This document shows positions 9,050 to 18,882 of a DNA stretch of 64,000 nucleotides, in pieces. Within the stretch, counting starts at the first letter, position 1, and each line of letters begins with the position of its first letter. This DNA comes from CAYVTD01 sp964454445 (lineage in GTDB: Bacteria; Bacteroidota; Ignavibacteria; Kapaibacteriales; UBA2268): positions 73,351 through 137,350 of the forward strand of contig CAYVTD010000001.1 of the NCBI GenBank assembly GCA_964454445.1, given 5' to 3'. The position numbers were made by a program, and so were the translations under genes. Under the pieces are notes generated by a model. That model had not been told where the DNA came from, searched no databases, and was given only the letters and a program-made list of their open reading frames with translations.

Positions 9050-10864
9050 CTAAATCCTTGTTTTTAACTTACGATTATTAGGATCAAGCTCCTTTTTTCT
9101 TAATCGAATAGCCTTGGGAGTAGCTTCGATAAGTTCATCTTCAGCAATAAACTCAATAGCTTGATCAAGAGACAAAATCCTTGGGGGGCGGAGAGTAACA
9201 GTTGCATCTGAATTAGAGGCACGCATATTTGTTAACTTCTTCGGCTTAGTTATGTTCACATTTAGATCCATTGCCTTGTTTCTTTCTCCTATTATCATTC
9301 CACAATATACTTGCGTTCCGGTTTCAATAAACAATTCGCCTCTGTCTTCCATTCCAAAGGCAGCATAAGCAGTTGCCCTGCCTGTTCTGTCTGCGACCAT
9401 AGCGCCTGTATTTCTTTGCGGGATAGGTCCGAACCAGGGTTCGTAACCCTCAAACAGTGTGTTCATAACGCCTGCACCCCTAGTTTCTGTTAAGAACTGG
9501 CTTCTAAAACCGATTAAGCCACGAGAGGGAATAACAAACTCGATTTGCACGCGTCTCGAATTATTGTTTAGCATCTTCATCATCCTTCCTTTCCGCGTTA
9601 ATAGCTTTTCGGTGATGATACCGGCGTATTCTTCGGGCAAATCAATGTAAACGTGTTCAGTCGGTTCGTTTATAACACCATCGATTTCTTTCGTGATGAC
9701 TTGCGGCTTGGAAGCCATAAGCTCGTATCCTTCCCGACGCATCATTTCGATTAAAATAGCCATTTGCAATTCGCCTCTGCCCGCTACCTCGAATGCGTCG
9801 GTTCGGTCTGGCAGTGGAGTAACCCTCAATGATACGTTTGTAAGTGTTTCTTTCATCAATCTGGCACGTAAATGCCGGGATGTTAAAAACTTGCCTTCAA
9901 GACCAGCAAAAGGCGACGTATTAACGTAAAAGACCATCGAGACTGTTGGCTCGTCAACTTCAATTCTTGGAAGTGGTTTTGGTTCCTCTAAATCGGAGAT
10001 AGTATCTCCGATTTGTGCATTATCGAGTCCGGCAATACAAATAATATCTCCGGAGACTACTCTCTCGACAGATTTTTTCTTCAAACCATGGAAAGTGTAT
10101 AAAGCTGAAAATTTTACACCTTTTTGATAGCTTTCCTTGCCGCAAAGTGTGTATTGTTTATTCATTTCCAAGATTCCGTTTTCGAGACGTCCTATCAATA
10201 GCTGTCCAACATAAGGATCATAATCAAGTGAGGTTACAAGAAACTGAGGTTTTTCTTCGTCGCTTGCTATGGGTCCTTTAATAAAATTGATAATTTCTTC
10301 AAATAAAGGTTGTAAAGTAGTCGAGCCGTCGTTAAGTTCCTTGTGAGCGATACCTGCTTTTGCTATAGTATATAATATTGGGAATTCGATTTGTTCATCA
10401 TCGGCGCCAAGGTCGATAAAAAGGTCGTAAACTTCTTCTAAGACTTCTTCGATGCGAGCGTCTTGGCGGTCAATTTTATTTATTACAAGAATAATTGGAA
10501 GCTTTTTGGCTAGAGCTTTCATCACAACAAATCTGGTCTGTGGCAAAGGACCTTCGCTAGCATCAACGAGTAAGATAGCACCATCAACAAGAGACAAACT
10601 CCGCTCTACCTCACCACCGAAATCAGCGTGCCCAGGTGTATCCATTATGTTTATCTTTACATCTTTATACCAAATAGAAGTATTTTTTGCCATTATGGTA
10701 ATACCTCGTTCCCTTTCGAGGTCCATCGAGTCCATTACGCGTTCGTTAACTTCTTCATTATCTCGAAATGCCCCGCTTTGCCCTAATAGTCCATCAACAA
10801 GTGTAGTTTTTCCGTGATCTACATGTGCAATAATTGCAATATTTCTGAAATCTTCTTTCTGCAT
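9050..10864 (-). CDS. typA: Translational GTPase TypA/BipA
   Basis: Ribosome-binding GTPase of the EF-G class, needed for ribosome assembly and growth under cold or stress. All 604 residues of the family are present: G1 AHVDHGKTT (about 14-22), the switch region RERGITI, G3 DTPGHADF, G4 NKIDRQDAR, then EF-G-like domains II, III and V and the TypA-specific C-terminal domain ending DPNNRKLKTRI. The spacing of GTPase motifs is normal. It lies 68 bp downstream of a phosphatase gene on the same strand and may be cotranscribed, but the functions are not obviously linked. Confidence 0.97.
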   Translation of the reverse strand: MQKEDFRNIAIIAHVDHGKTTLVDGLLGQSGAFRDNEEVNERVMDSMDLERERGITIMAKNTSIWYKDVKINIMDTPGHADFGGEVERSLSLVDGAILLVDASEGPLPQTRFVVMKALAKKLPIILVINKIDRQDARIEEVLEEVYDLFIDLGADDEQIEFPILYTIAKAGIAHKELNDGSTTLQPLFEEIINFIKGPIASDEEKPQFLVTSLDYDPYVGQLLIGRLENGILEMNKQYTLCGKESYQKGVKFSALYTFHGLKKKSVERVVSGDIICIAGLDNAQIGDTISDLEEPKPLPRIEVDEPTVSMVFYVNTSPFAGLEGKFLTSRHLRARLMKETLTNVSLRVTPLPDRTDAFEVAGRGELQMAILIEMMRREGYELMASKPQVITKEIDGVINEPTEHVYIDLPEEYAGIITEKLLTRKGRMMKMLNNNSRRVQIEFVIPSRGLIGFRSQFLTETRGAGVMNTLFEGYEPWFGPIPQRNTGAMVADRTGRATAYAAFGMEDRGELFIETGTQVYCGMIIGERNKAMDLNVNITKPKKLTNMRASNSDATVTLRPPRILSLDQAIEFIAEDELIEATPKAIRLRKKELDPNNRKLKTRI

Positions 10865-10932
10865 AATAGTTTTGCTTTCTGGTAATTTTTTAAAAATGCA
10901 AAATTACAAATAAGCAGTGAGTGAGCAAAACC

Positions 10933-12627
10933 TTAGATTTTTTTTATTGCAACTAAAGTAAGATCATCATATTGCATTGCGGAACCGGCAAAAGCATTAA
11001 CTTCGTTAACAATGGTTTCGCATATTTGTTTTGCGTTTTTAAAACGGTTGGTTTTAAGAACATTGATTAACGAATCATCTCCAAATTCTTCGTTTTTTGG
11101 ATTGCGGGCTTCATTAATTCCGTCGGTATAGAGCAATATAATATCGTTATGAGTCAATTCGACTCTACCGATTTCATAAGGAATTTCTGCATCAGTAAAT
11201 CCAAGGATCAATCCGCCCTGATTCAGTTCTGTGATATTATTTTTTACGTCGAGAAGGTACGGTGGGTTATGTCCGGCATTAATATAAGTGAAAGAATTGT
11301 CGCTAGTGTCGATATATCCGCAAAAAAAGGTAACAAATTTGTCAGAAGCGGTGTTTTCGTAAAGAATCTTGTTTATCCCATAAATTAATCGTGGTAAAGT
11401 GTCTGCAAATGGAGTCAATGCACGTAGAGCCGCTTGCACATTTGCCATTAAAAGCGATGCTGGCAATCCCTTTCCAGACACATCGGCAATGGCAACAAGC
11501 AAGCGATTTTTATCCAAGTGAATAAAATCGAAATAGTCGCCTCCGACCTGTCTCGATGGGATAGATAGCCCAAAAATATCCCATCCGGCAATGTCGGGCT
11601 TTGTCTTAGGGAGAAGATTTTTCTGAATTTCGAGAGCGGTATTCATTTCAGTTTCAAGCCGTTTCTTTTCGAGCTCTTGACGGAAAAGACGTTCGTTTTC
11701 GAGTGCAGATATGGCACTATTGCCCAAAGCACTAAGAAATTGTAAATCTTCTTCGCTGTAATCTTCTTTATTTAATTTTTTACCGACAATTAAAACACCT
11801 TTCGCAAGCCCTTGCACATACATTGGAGAAATCGCTGCAATACCGTTTTTTCTGAATAAATTGGCGTATTCAGGATTTAATATGGCAGAGGAAAGAGTTG
11901 TTGTTTCCACATTTTTAAGCAATTCGATAATTTCAGGATTCAATTCTCCTTCAAACCTGTTAATGATTGGTTCATTAAAACTATTTTCGTTGGCAAGAAG
12001 CAAGGCAAATTTCGTTAGCATAAGATGACCCATCAGCCGATAGGAAAGCATCTTGAGGATTTCATTTTTTGATAGAAGCGAACTGAAGTCATTGCTTATC
12101 TCGAAAAGAGTATTTAGCATTAAATTACGCTTTTCGATATTATTTTTAGCATTTTCGAGCGAAGAATAATTACGTGCATTCTGCAAGGAAATGGCGGCAA
12201 TAGTTGTTACGAGTCTGGCATAAAGCGCTTCTTCAGGCGAAATCTCGTCGCTTACTATTCGTTTGCCGAGGCAAACAAGAGCGAGGAGTTCGCCACGATA
12301 AACAACAGGCGCGGCGCTCTCGAAGCCGGCTATTTTCAATATTTGTTCGCATTCGCTTGCATTGCCAAGTATTTTTAGGCAGTGCCCACACAAAATTTCA
12401 GATTTCAAAGTGGGGATAACCTTGCTTGTGCTACTGCCTTTACTTATAAACAAATTCAGTTCACTATTGTTAGCGCTTCGCACATAGACACTCCCGCTGA
12501 AAACTCGAAGCTTGCCCATTAAGCTGAGAAGCACGGAATTTAAAATGAATTGTGTATCGTAAGTCTCATTCAAGCGGGCGCTTAGCTCGAAGAGTGAATC
12601 CAAGTTTATCGGGATTTTATTTTCCAA
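10933..12627 (-). CDS. GAF domain PP2C-type serine phosphatase (RsbU/SpoIIE-like)
   Basis: Cytoplasmic signalling phosphatase of 564 residues. Two GAF-like sensor domains (about 15-155 and 170-310) are joined by a coiled coil to a C-terminal SpoIIE/PP2C domain (about 345-560). Metal-binding motifs are visible: QVGGDYFDF, IADVSGKGLPASL, NAGHNPPYL and LLYTDGINEARN. Such proteins dephosphorylate anti-sigma-factor antagonists or other STAS proteins in partner-switching systems. The start appears to be TTG (GGTTGTAAATTG) with an AAAGG eight bases before it; the next ATG would cut the first GAF domain. A STAS-like gene exists at 57729, far away; a link is only speculative. Confidence 0.88.
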   Translation of the reverse strand: MENKIPINLDSLFELSARLNETYDTQFILNSVLLSLMGKLRVFSGSVYVRSANNSELNLFISKGSSTSKVIPTLKSEILCGHCLKILGNASECEQILKIAGFESAAPVVYRGELLALVCLGKRIVSDEISPEEALYARLVTTIAAISLQNARNYSSLENAKNNIEKRNLMLNTLFEISNDFSSLLSKNEILKMLSYRLMGHLMLTKFALLLANENSFNEPIINRFEGELNPEIIELLKNVETTTLSSAILNPEYANLFRKNGIAAISPMYVQGLAKGVLIVGKKLNKEDYSEEDLQFLSALGNSAISALENERLFRQELEKKRLETEMNTALEIQKNLLPKTKPDIAGWDIFGLSIPSRQVGGDYFDFIHLDKNRLLVAIADVSGKGLPASLLMANVQAALRALTPFADTLPRLIYGINKILYENTASDKFVTFFCGYIDTSDNSFTYINAGHNPPYLLDVKNNITELNQGGLILGFTDAEIPYEIGRVELTHNDIILLYTDGINEARNPKNEEFGDDSLINVLKTNRFKNAKQICETIVNEVNAFAGSAMQYDDLTLVAIKKI

Positions 12628-12655
12628 ATTTACAACCTTTTTTTATCAAATTTCT

Positions 12656-13027
12656 CTATTTAGTAACAATAATATTTTGAGGAGTATCCTCAGTTAAAAT
12701 CCCATTGGAGAAGTTGTGCATCCCAACTAATCCAATGCTTAAAATCAGCAATTTTATTAAGATGATTAGCAAAAAAAGTCAGCCTTTTTGGGATATTATG
12801 GACAAAAATAGAACCTGTCGGCTTGGCAACCCTTACCATTTCACTTATCCAACTTTCGCACCAGATAATATATTCCTGAATCTTCAGGCTATCTTTATAA
12901 GTTTTGTACTCCTTTTTTAAATTAAACGATGTATCAGCAAAAGTTACATCAACAGAATCGTCGGGTATATCTTTAAAAATTCTAAACAATCCCCTTGAAT
13001 TATTGTATTCAAATATTTGTCTATCAT
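12656..13027 (-). pseudogene. Decayed N6/N4 DNA methyltransferase gene
   Basis: Remnant of an alpha/beta-type DNA-methyltransferase. The ATG at 13027 opens MIDKYLNTIIQGDCLEFLK, which matches the start of such enzymes, but the frame is lost at an A-run near 12974; shifting by one base continues with DIPDDSVDVTFADTSFNL. The segment CESWISEMVRVAKPTGSIF and HWISWDA are family hallmarks. A second shift near 12705 is needed to read NGILTEDTPQNIIVTK before a stop at 12656. The catalytic DPPF/DPPY motif reads ADTSF, so it would be inactive even if repaired. Only about the first 120 residues of a gene usually over 250 long remain. No endonuclease gene is recognisable. Confidence 0.75.
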
Positions 13028-13161
13028 TTAAAATTTTTCCTGATTACTTTTTTAAGTCTTTCTATCTCATCTTCTTGAAACTCGGCATTATAGAAATAAA
13101 ATGTATTCTTTTCGATTACTGTCTTGAATTTTGTGTTATTATTTTTATTTTTTGTTTTCAA
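13024..13161 (-). CDS. Small unknown ORF coupled to the methyltransferase remnant
   Basis: A 45-codon frame (TTG start, no ATG) reads KTKNKNNNTKFK, then NTFYFYNAEFQEDEIERLKK and stops TGA inside the methyltransferase start (ATGA overlap). The overlap suggests it belonged to the same restriction-modification unit, either as a small partner or as the 3' end of a deleted gene. I do not recognise the family. The rest of the gap up to 13368 is AT-rich and shows no gene. Confidence 0.3.
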   Translation of the reverse strand: MKTKNKNNNTKFKTVIEKNTFYFYNAEFQEDEIERLKKVIRKNFK

Positions 13162-13368
13162 GATTATTAGTTTTATTTATTCTTAAAATGAATTTTACCA
13201 ATTTAATAATAATTACCATTTTTTTAGACAATTTTTTAGTTAAAACATTTTAATCCTTCGAAAAAAGAAAAACAAAAGAAAATTACTCAACGACCTGCAC
13301 ATAAAATCTCTCTTCGTCTTTGGCACAAGATTTGTTTAATTCTTTAATATTCTAAGTAAGAAAAAAAT

Positions 13369-16300
13369 ATGAAAACAAAGAAAAATAAATATTCATATAT
13401 TCTCCTTATTCTCTTTTTATCCATAACCGGCATAAATCAGAAGAGTTATGCCCAGGATATCACTCAAAACCTGGTTGTTTACCTACCTTTCGAATGTAGC
13501 CCGAAAGACAATAGCGGAAATGGGTACGATGGCATTATTAGAGGCGATCCTCAATGTGTAACCGGTAAAATAGGAATGGCATATAAATTCGATGGTATCG
13601 ACGATTTCATCGAATTGCCAGCCGAACATACTTTGGAATACATTTCGGCAAATGGTTTTTCCTGGTCGATGTGGTTTAATTGCTCGAAGATTCCGACAAC
13701 AATGGCAGCTGGACCAAGCAGCATCTTGCTTTCAGTGGCAGATGACCGCTTGAATGAGGACATTCATCTCGGCTTTGGCTCGCTGCTATCAAGGGGTAAC
13801 CAATTTGTTTTCCAAGTAGATGGTTTGGGAGGATTTGGCGGATCGATGTTCTCTCCGCTTACTTATCAGCCTCCGGGCAATTGGCAAGAAAATGTGTGGT
13901 ACCATATTTTCGCTGTTCGTGATTACAATTCCAATCAGGTAATATTATATTTAAACGGAACAGAAGTTGCGAGAACCACATTTACAGGCGACCCAATCAA
14001 CCGGCAGATGTTTGCAGCTGTCGCGGCTTTTTTTGATGGAAAACCAAGTGTGTTTTTTAATGGAATAATTGATGAGGTCCGTATTTATAACCGGGCAATA
14101 ACTCCTGAAGAAGTAAAGCTGATATATGAAATAAGCCCTGATAATCTGACTGCCTACCCTAATCCTTTAGATTTCGGCGCAGTTTTTTGCAGCAAAGATT
14201 CTTCACAGTTTATAACTTTAAAAAATAATTCTTCGGCATATATAAATATAACAGAAATCAAGTTATCTCGAGGCAAAGACTTTCAAATCGCAGGCTCAGT
14301 TCCTCTTGACATCGCCCCTAATGATTCGGTTAAGATTAATATATTGCTAACTACCCAAGCAGCAGGCATATACTACGACACATTAATTGTTAAAAACAGA
14401 AATACCATACCTGAATTAAAGGTATTAATTTCAGCAGAAAAAGGCAATCTTAGCTATACCATTAATGGAGTTAACAATAATAAAATTGATTTTGGCGTTC
14501 TCTGCCCTGGCGAAAGCAAGGATACAAGTTTTAGCATAACAACAAATGCCTCTATAAAAACAAAATTTTTTGGCGAAATATCGCCACCTTTTTCCTTTCT
14601 CGATACTGCCATTGCTAATAATTCGACAGAGTTCGACACGGTTGAAACCCGCAATGTGCCTATTCATTTCGAAGGAAATGCCACCGAAGGAAAAATCTTG
14701 GGCATTATGACAATCACTGACCCTTGTGATGAAAAGATATATATCGAATTGACTGCCGATATCCATACCCCCGCTTTCCAAGTTGAAAGTCCACCAGAAA
14801 TAGAAATTTGCCCGGGAATGCCCTTCGATAGGATTATTACAATCAAGAATAAGGACAACCAAGCTCTCGATTTCTGGCTAAGCGGCACTAATCCTTTATT
14901 TTCATTTCAAGATACGGTATTTGTTGATATTGGCAAATCAAAAAATGTGATTGTCCGCTTTGCAGGAAGTGACTATGGCGGCACTTACACAACTGATATT
15001 ACACTTGCAACACATTGTGGAATAGACACAACAATTACTCTAACCATTAAAACAAGTGAAATACTCATTGGATTGAAGCCCGATACGCTCGATTTTGGTG
15101 ATGTGGTGCTTTGCAATCCCGATACAATCTTGACTCTGGGTATGAGCATTACCAACGAAAATATTGCTATTAGACCTATAATGGTTACTAATATAACCAT
15201 GCCCCGCGAATTCTTTACTTCTATGGACTTAGGCGAAAAATTCAATATCGGTGAGGAACAGACTTACGAGGTCTATTTCTTTCCAAGAGCGCCGGGTTTG
15301 TTCGAAGGCTATATGGAAATAACTTTTGACACTTGCGATGTCAAGAAACGTTTTTTTATTCGCGGACATGCGAAAAATGTTGAGATGCAAGTAAACAATG
15401 AACTCGATTTTGGCAGAGTCATTATAGGCAACACAAAGGATTCTGTTATTGTATTTAAAAATACAGAAACAGCTGATTTAATGCTCGAAGAATTTTTTCC
15501 TCTTGTCGGTCCCCAATTTGAAATCACTGGATTGAGTAAAACCATTCCTTGCGTGCTTGCCGGAGGAGATTCACTCGTTATTTATATAAGATTTAAAGCC
15601 GAAGAAGGTATTTTTAACGATACAATCAGAATAAAAGGCAGTTCGCCTTGTGATGTTTTCGATTTTACAATACCAATCCAAGGAGAAGGTGTTTGGAAAG
15701 CTTATGTTAAAATCATAATTCCAGAGAACCTCAAAGCAGCACCAGGCAATATCCTCAATCTCCCCGTTCAATTGGCTGAAGAAATCGACCTTGCTAAATC
15801 AAAAATCATGGGTTTCAAGGCTGTTTTAAGTGTAAATCCTACTTTGTTAATACCAAAATACCCAACCCCAGACGGTTTTTTGGAGAATAGACGCTTAAAA
15901 ATTAATATCGAACTGCCACCTGAAACACTCGACGACAACATAACCCTTGCATTCTTTCCTTTCAAAGTGGCTCTTGGCAATAATGATAGAGATACAATCA
16001 TTATTTCTGATATTTACCCCATAGCGGGCTATACAGATATCGATTCCTCTGCGGGAATTTTTACTCTTGATAATGTCTGCTATGAAAATGGTCCTCGTCT
16101 TTTCGAATCGGTCGAGAGCTTGGAGCTAATGCCTGTCAAGCCAAACCCTGCCCAAGACATTGCTGAAATTGAGTTTGAAATAATTGAAGATGCAGTTACG
16201 GAAGTTTATATAATTGATATATTTGGCTTAAAAAGAGCAGAAATTTTAAACAAGTATATGAAAGCGGGTAGATATTCGCTTATTTTTGATATTTCTCAAC

Positions 16301-16377
16301 TGCCAACAGGTTGCTATTTCTATATTTTAAAGACCTTAACCCAAATGAAATCGGGGAAGTTGCAAATTAGCAGATAA
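13369..16377 (+). CDS. LamG / HYDIN-type repeat protein with T9SS type A tail
   Basis: Large secreted protein of 1002 residues with signal peptide (residues 1-28, ending SYAQ). Residues about 35-255 form a LamG/concanavalin-like domain (FDGIDDFIELP, DEVRIYNRAITPEEV), a common carbohydrate- or adhesion-binding fold. Next come about five Ig-like repeats of the ASPM/SPD-2/Hydin or choice-of-anchor type, each starting LDFG or equivalent (LDFGAVFCS, IDFGVLCPG, LDFGDVVLC, LDFGRVIIG). A beta-rich domain (about 785-910) resembles cohesin-type folds. The end is a T9SS type A tail (VKPNPAQDIAEIEF, LPTGCYFYIL). Likely a surface adhesin; binding partner unknown. It is 27 bp upstream of an OmpA-like gene in the same direction. 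Confidence 0.85.
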   Translation: MKTKKNKYSYILLILFLSITGINQKSYAQDITQNLVVYLPFECSPKDNSGNGYDGIIRGDPQCVTGKIGMAYKFDGIDDFIELPAEHTLEYISANGFSWSMWFNCSKIPTTMAAGPSSILLSVADDRLNEDIHLGFGSLLSRGNQFVFQVDGLGGFGGSMFSPLTYQPPGNWQENVWYHIFAVRDYNSNQVILYLNGTEVARTTFTGDPINRQMFAAVAAFFDGKPSVFFNGIIDEVRIYNRAITPEEVKLIYEISPDNLTAYPNPLDFGAVFCSKDSSQFITLKNNSSAYINITEIKLSRGKDFQIAGSVPLDIAPNDSVKINILLTTQAAGIYYDTLIVKNRNTIPELKVLISAEKGNLSYTINGVNNNKIDFGVLCPGESKDTSFSITTNASIKTKFFGEISPPFSFLDTAIANNSTEFDTVETRNVPIHFEGNATEGKILGIMTITDPCDEKIYIELTADIHTPAFQVESPPEIEICPGMPFDRIITIKNKDNQALDFWLSGTNPLFSFQDTVFVDIGKSKNVIVRFAGSDYGGTYTTDITLATHCGIDTTITLTIKTSEILIGLKPDTLDFGDVVLCNPDTILTLGMSITNENIAIRPIMVTNITMPREFFTSMDLGEKFNIGEEQTYEVYFFPRAPGLFEGYMEITFDTCDVKKRFFIRGHAKNVEMQVNNELDFGRVIIGNTKDSVIVFKNTETADLMLEEFFPLVGPQFEITGLSKTIPCVLAGGDSLVIYIRFKAEEGIFNDTIRIKGSSPCDVFDFTIPIQGEGVWKAYVKIIIPENLKAAPGNILNLPVQLAEEIDLAKSKIMGFKAVLSVNPTLLIPKYPTPDGFLENRRLKINIELPPETLDDNITLAFFPFKVALGNNDRDTIIISDIYPIAGYTDIDSSAGIFTLDNVCYENGPRLFESVESLELMPVKPNPAQDIAEIEFEIIEDAVTEVYIIDIFGLKRAEILNKYMKAGRYSLIFDISQLPTGCYFYILKTLTQMKSGKLQISR

Positions 16378-16404
16378 AACATTAAGAATTTATTATATAT
16401 ATAA

Positions 16405-18882
16405 ATGAAAAACTCGACGCTAATAATCTTTCTTGTGTTTGCAAGCCTGCTCGCAATGCCGGCTATTGCACAAGTAGATACATTGCGTCCCCGTTACGGT
16501 TTATCAGCAGGAGCGAATTCCAACTATCATTTCGCCGATTTTCGCGCCATACCCGGTGTGCCAAACTGCTGCCCTGTTTTTGAAAACGGATATGGCTTTG
16601 CCCCTTATGCTGTCGCCCTTATCGAATATCCAATCAACGATTTATTCTTGCTTGGCTTAAAAGCAGGTTATTCCAACGAATCGGCTATATTGACAAAAGA
16701 AGAGCAAACCACAGTTATGGTCGCTCTAAAAGAGACAAATGGTGTTTTTGAACACGAAATTAATGCAAAATTAGCTGGAATAGTCGTCGAGCCAACTCTT
16801 GCTTATCGATTAACTAGCGATTTTTATGCTTTTGCAGGCTTCCAGGCAGGATTTATTTTGCAAAAAGATTTCGAGCAAATCGAAAGAATCGTTAAACCTG
16901 AAAACACAGGTGTTTTCATCGATACAAGAACGCGCGAGCGAAATTACCAAACTGGTGAAATACCTAATACTCAAATCTTTACTGGAGGGGTAAAACTTGG
17001 TTGTTTCTATGAGTTACCAATGAATAGCAAGAAAACTTTTTTAATTGTTCCCGAAATTTCAATAAACATTGGTCTCATCGACATTGTGAAAGAAGTAAGT
17101 TGGAAACCATCAGCTATTTCTGCAGGAATTTCACTAAAATATACTCCTTTTGAAACTGTTTATATGCACAAACAGTTGTTTTATATCGATACTGCAAGAA
17201 TAAAAACAAATACCCACAGCCAACCTCAATTTGTTTATGGAAAACCAATAATCAACAATTCAGAAAAAGAAGTGAAAGACAGTGTCTTTTATATTCAAGA
17301 AGTTACAAGAACAGACACGCTTTTTCTGCCAAAAACAAGAAGCGAAAGAATAAGCGAGAGAATAGATACAACAAGCGTATTTAGCAAAGATGTTGATACT
17401 CCAACTGTTGTAATTGGGAAATATTTCGAAAGAAGCAGGGAATTGCCCGGACCAGATACTATTCTAGTTTTAAAAGAGCAATTTCGCACAGACTCCTTGC
17501 TTAAACCAATGCGTAGAGTTAATGTCAGCGAATCAATTGCCGACACGATAAAAAAACTAAGTCCTGACATTGACGATACGATGATTGTCAAAGGACAAGA
17601 AAAGGAAAGTTTAAGAGAAGTAGGCGAGGGAGAAACTCTTTTCGTTTATAAAACCATATCCAGAACTGATACTTTGTTGATACCTGATTATTCTGGTATC
17701 AAGCTGAAAGCCGGCATTGCTGTTTATGGCTTATTGCCTTCGCGAGATACAGTGCCTTTGCAAAATATCACCTTGCGCATGCAATATACAACAGAGGTCT
17801 ATCCTTTGTTGCCATACATATTTTTCGATGCCAATTCATCAATTATTCCAAAAAGGTACAAGCAATTAACCCCTGATGCCCAATTTTATCAAGAGGATAT
17901 CGAACCTAACCCAATGCGAATCCATTATAATTGCTTGAATATCATTGCAGACAGAATGAACAAACAATCAGTTTCAGCAATTACAATTCGCGGCTTTGCT
18001 GACCCTTACACAGAGCCAAATAATTGCGAACTTGCTCTCAAAAGAGCCAATGCAATCAAAGAGTATCTTGTTAGCCGCGGAGCTGCGCCTGAAAAAATCA
18101 CAGTTGTTGCAAGCAAAACAAATTGCTATTCTCCAAAGCCAACAAGGAGCGACAATGAACTCGGTTATTCGGAAAACCGCCAAGCAGTTATCGAATCAGA
18201 TGACCAGCAAATACTTTCACCCGTTTATGGCAGACGTTACCTTAACCCAATGAATATTATGCCCGATACGCTGCTATTTAATCCTGAAGGATCATCTAAA
18301 CGAATAATCTCAAGATGGATGCTTTCTGTTACACAAACAGGACAAACCATACTTTACAAGCAAGGAGAAGGAAGACCTGTAATCGTTAAATATGGATTTA
18401 ATGAAAAAGACGCTAAGAAATTAAAACCGGATTTGCCAATTAATATCGAATATAAGGTCTTTGATGACAATGGAGAAGTGTCGATAGCAGTCGAACCTCT
18501 TGGCATAGTTAGAGAAACAGATAATTATGAGATTGAGAGGCTTTCGCTTACTTTGTTCCCGATTGGACAAAATACACTAACCGACGAAATGCGTCGCCAG
18601 ACCTTAGAATTCCTCAAAGGACTCGATAGACAATCGACAATAGGAATTAAAGCATATTGCGATATGCTCGGAGGCGAAAAGACCAATAAATTCCTTGCTG
18701 AAACACGTGCCGAAGAAATCTATCGCTTCATTCGCCGCAGCGCTCCTTCGGCAAGGATAACAGATGTGAAAGCTTATGCAGAAAAATACTTTCCTCCGGG
18801 CATTTCTTCATATAATTTACCTGAAGAACGTTTTTTAAGCAGAACTGTCGCCATCGAAATCAGGAAGCGAAGATCCCCATAA
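16405..18882 (+). CDS. Outer-membrane barrel protein with two OmpA-like domains
   Basis: Envelope protein of 825 residues. A signal peptide (1-23) precedes an OmpW-like beta-barrel region (about 28-250). A linker follows with about three degenerate copies of a 55-60-residue unit built on R-T-D-[TS]-L (VTRTDTLFLP, QFRTDSLLKP, ISRTDTLLIP). Then come two OmpA-like folds: one at about 470-600 (IFFDANSSIIP, IRGFADPYTEPNN, LALKRANAIKEYL) and one at the end, about 710-820 (IGIKAYCDMLGG, LAETRAEEIYRFI). Both keep the Asp and Arg used to hold diaminopimelate in OmpA domains in roughly the right spacing, but are diverged. Predicted role: anchoring the outer membrane to peptidoglycan. It follows the LamG/HYDIN gene as a likely operon partner. 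Confidence 0.75.
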   Translation: MKNSTLIIFLVFASLLAMPAIAQVDTLRPRYGLSAGANSNYHFADFRAIPGVPNCCPVFENGYGFAPYAVALIEYPINDLFLLGLKAGYSNESAILTKEEQTTVMVALKETNGVFEHEINAKLAGIVVEPTLAYRLTSDFYAFAGFQAGFILQKDFEQIERIVKPENTGVFIDTRTRERNYQTGEIPNTQIFTGGVKLGCFYELPMNSKKTFLIVPEISINIGLIDIVKEVSWKPSAISAGISLKYTPFETVYMHKQLFYIDTARIKTNTHSQPQFVYGKPIINNSEKEVKDSVFYIQEVTRTDTLFLPKTRSERISERIDTTSVFSKDVDTPTVVIGKYFERSRELPGPDTILVLKEQFRTDSLLKPMRRVNVSESIADTIKKLSPDIDDTMIVKGQEKESLREVGEGETLFVYKTISRTDTLLIPDYSGIKLKAGIAVYGLLPSRDTVPLQNITLRMQYTTEVYPLLPYIFFDANSSIIPKRYKQLTPDAQFYQEDIEPNPMRIHYNCLNIIADRMNKQSVSAITIRGFADPYTEPNNCELALKRANAIKEYLVSRGAAPEKITVVASKTNCYSPKPTRSDNELGYSENRQAVIESDDQQILSPVYGRRYLNPMNIMPDTLLFNPEGSSKRIISRWMLSVTQTGQTILYKQGEGRPVIVKYGFNEKDAKKLKPDLPINIEYKVFDDNGEVSIAVEPLGIVRETDNYEIERLSLTLFPIGQNTLTDEMRRQTLEFLKGLDRQSTIGIKAYCDMLGGEKTNKFLAETRAEEIYRFIRRSAPSARITDVKAYAEKYFPPGISSYNLPEERFLSRTVAIEIRKRRSP

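Noticed and set aside
10452..10817. 121-codon plus-strand frame inside typA
   Set aside because: It is the shadow of the conserved GTPase domain on the other strand, without ribosome site or family likeness.
12904..13170. 88-codon plus-strand frame over the methyltransferase remnant
   Set aside because: No ribosome site, low-complexity Phe/Ile/Leu content, and the minus strand carries clear family motifs.
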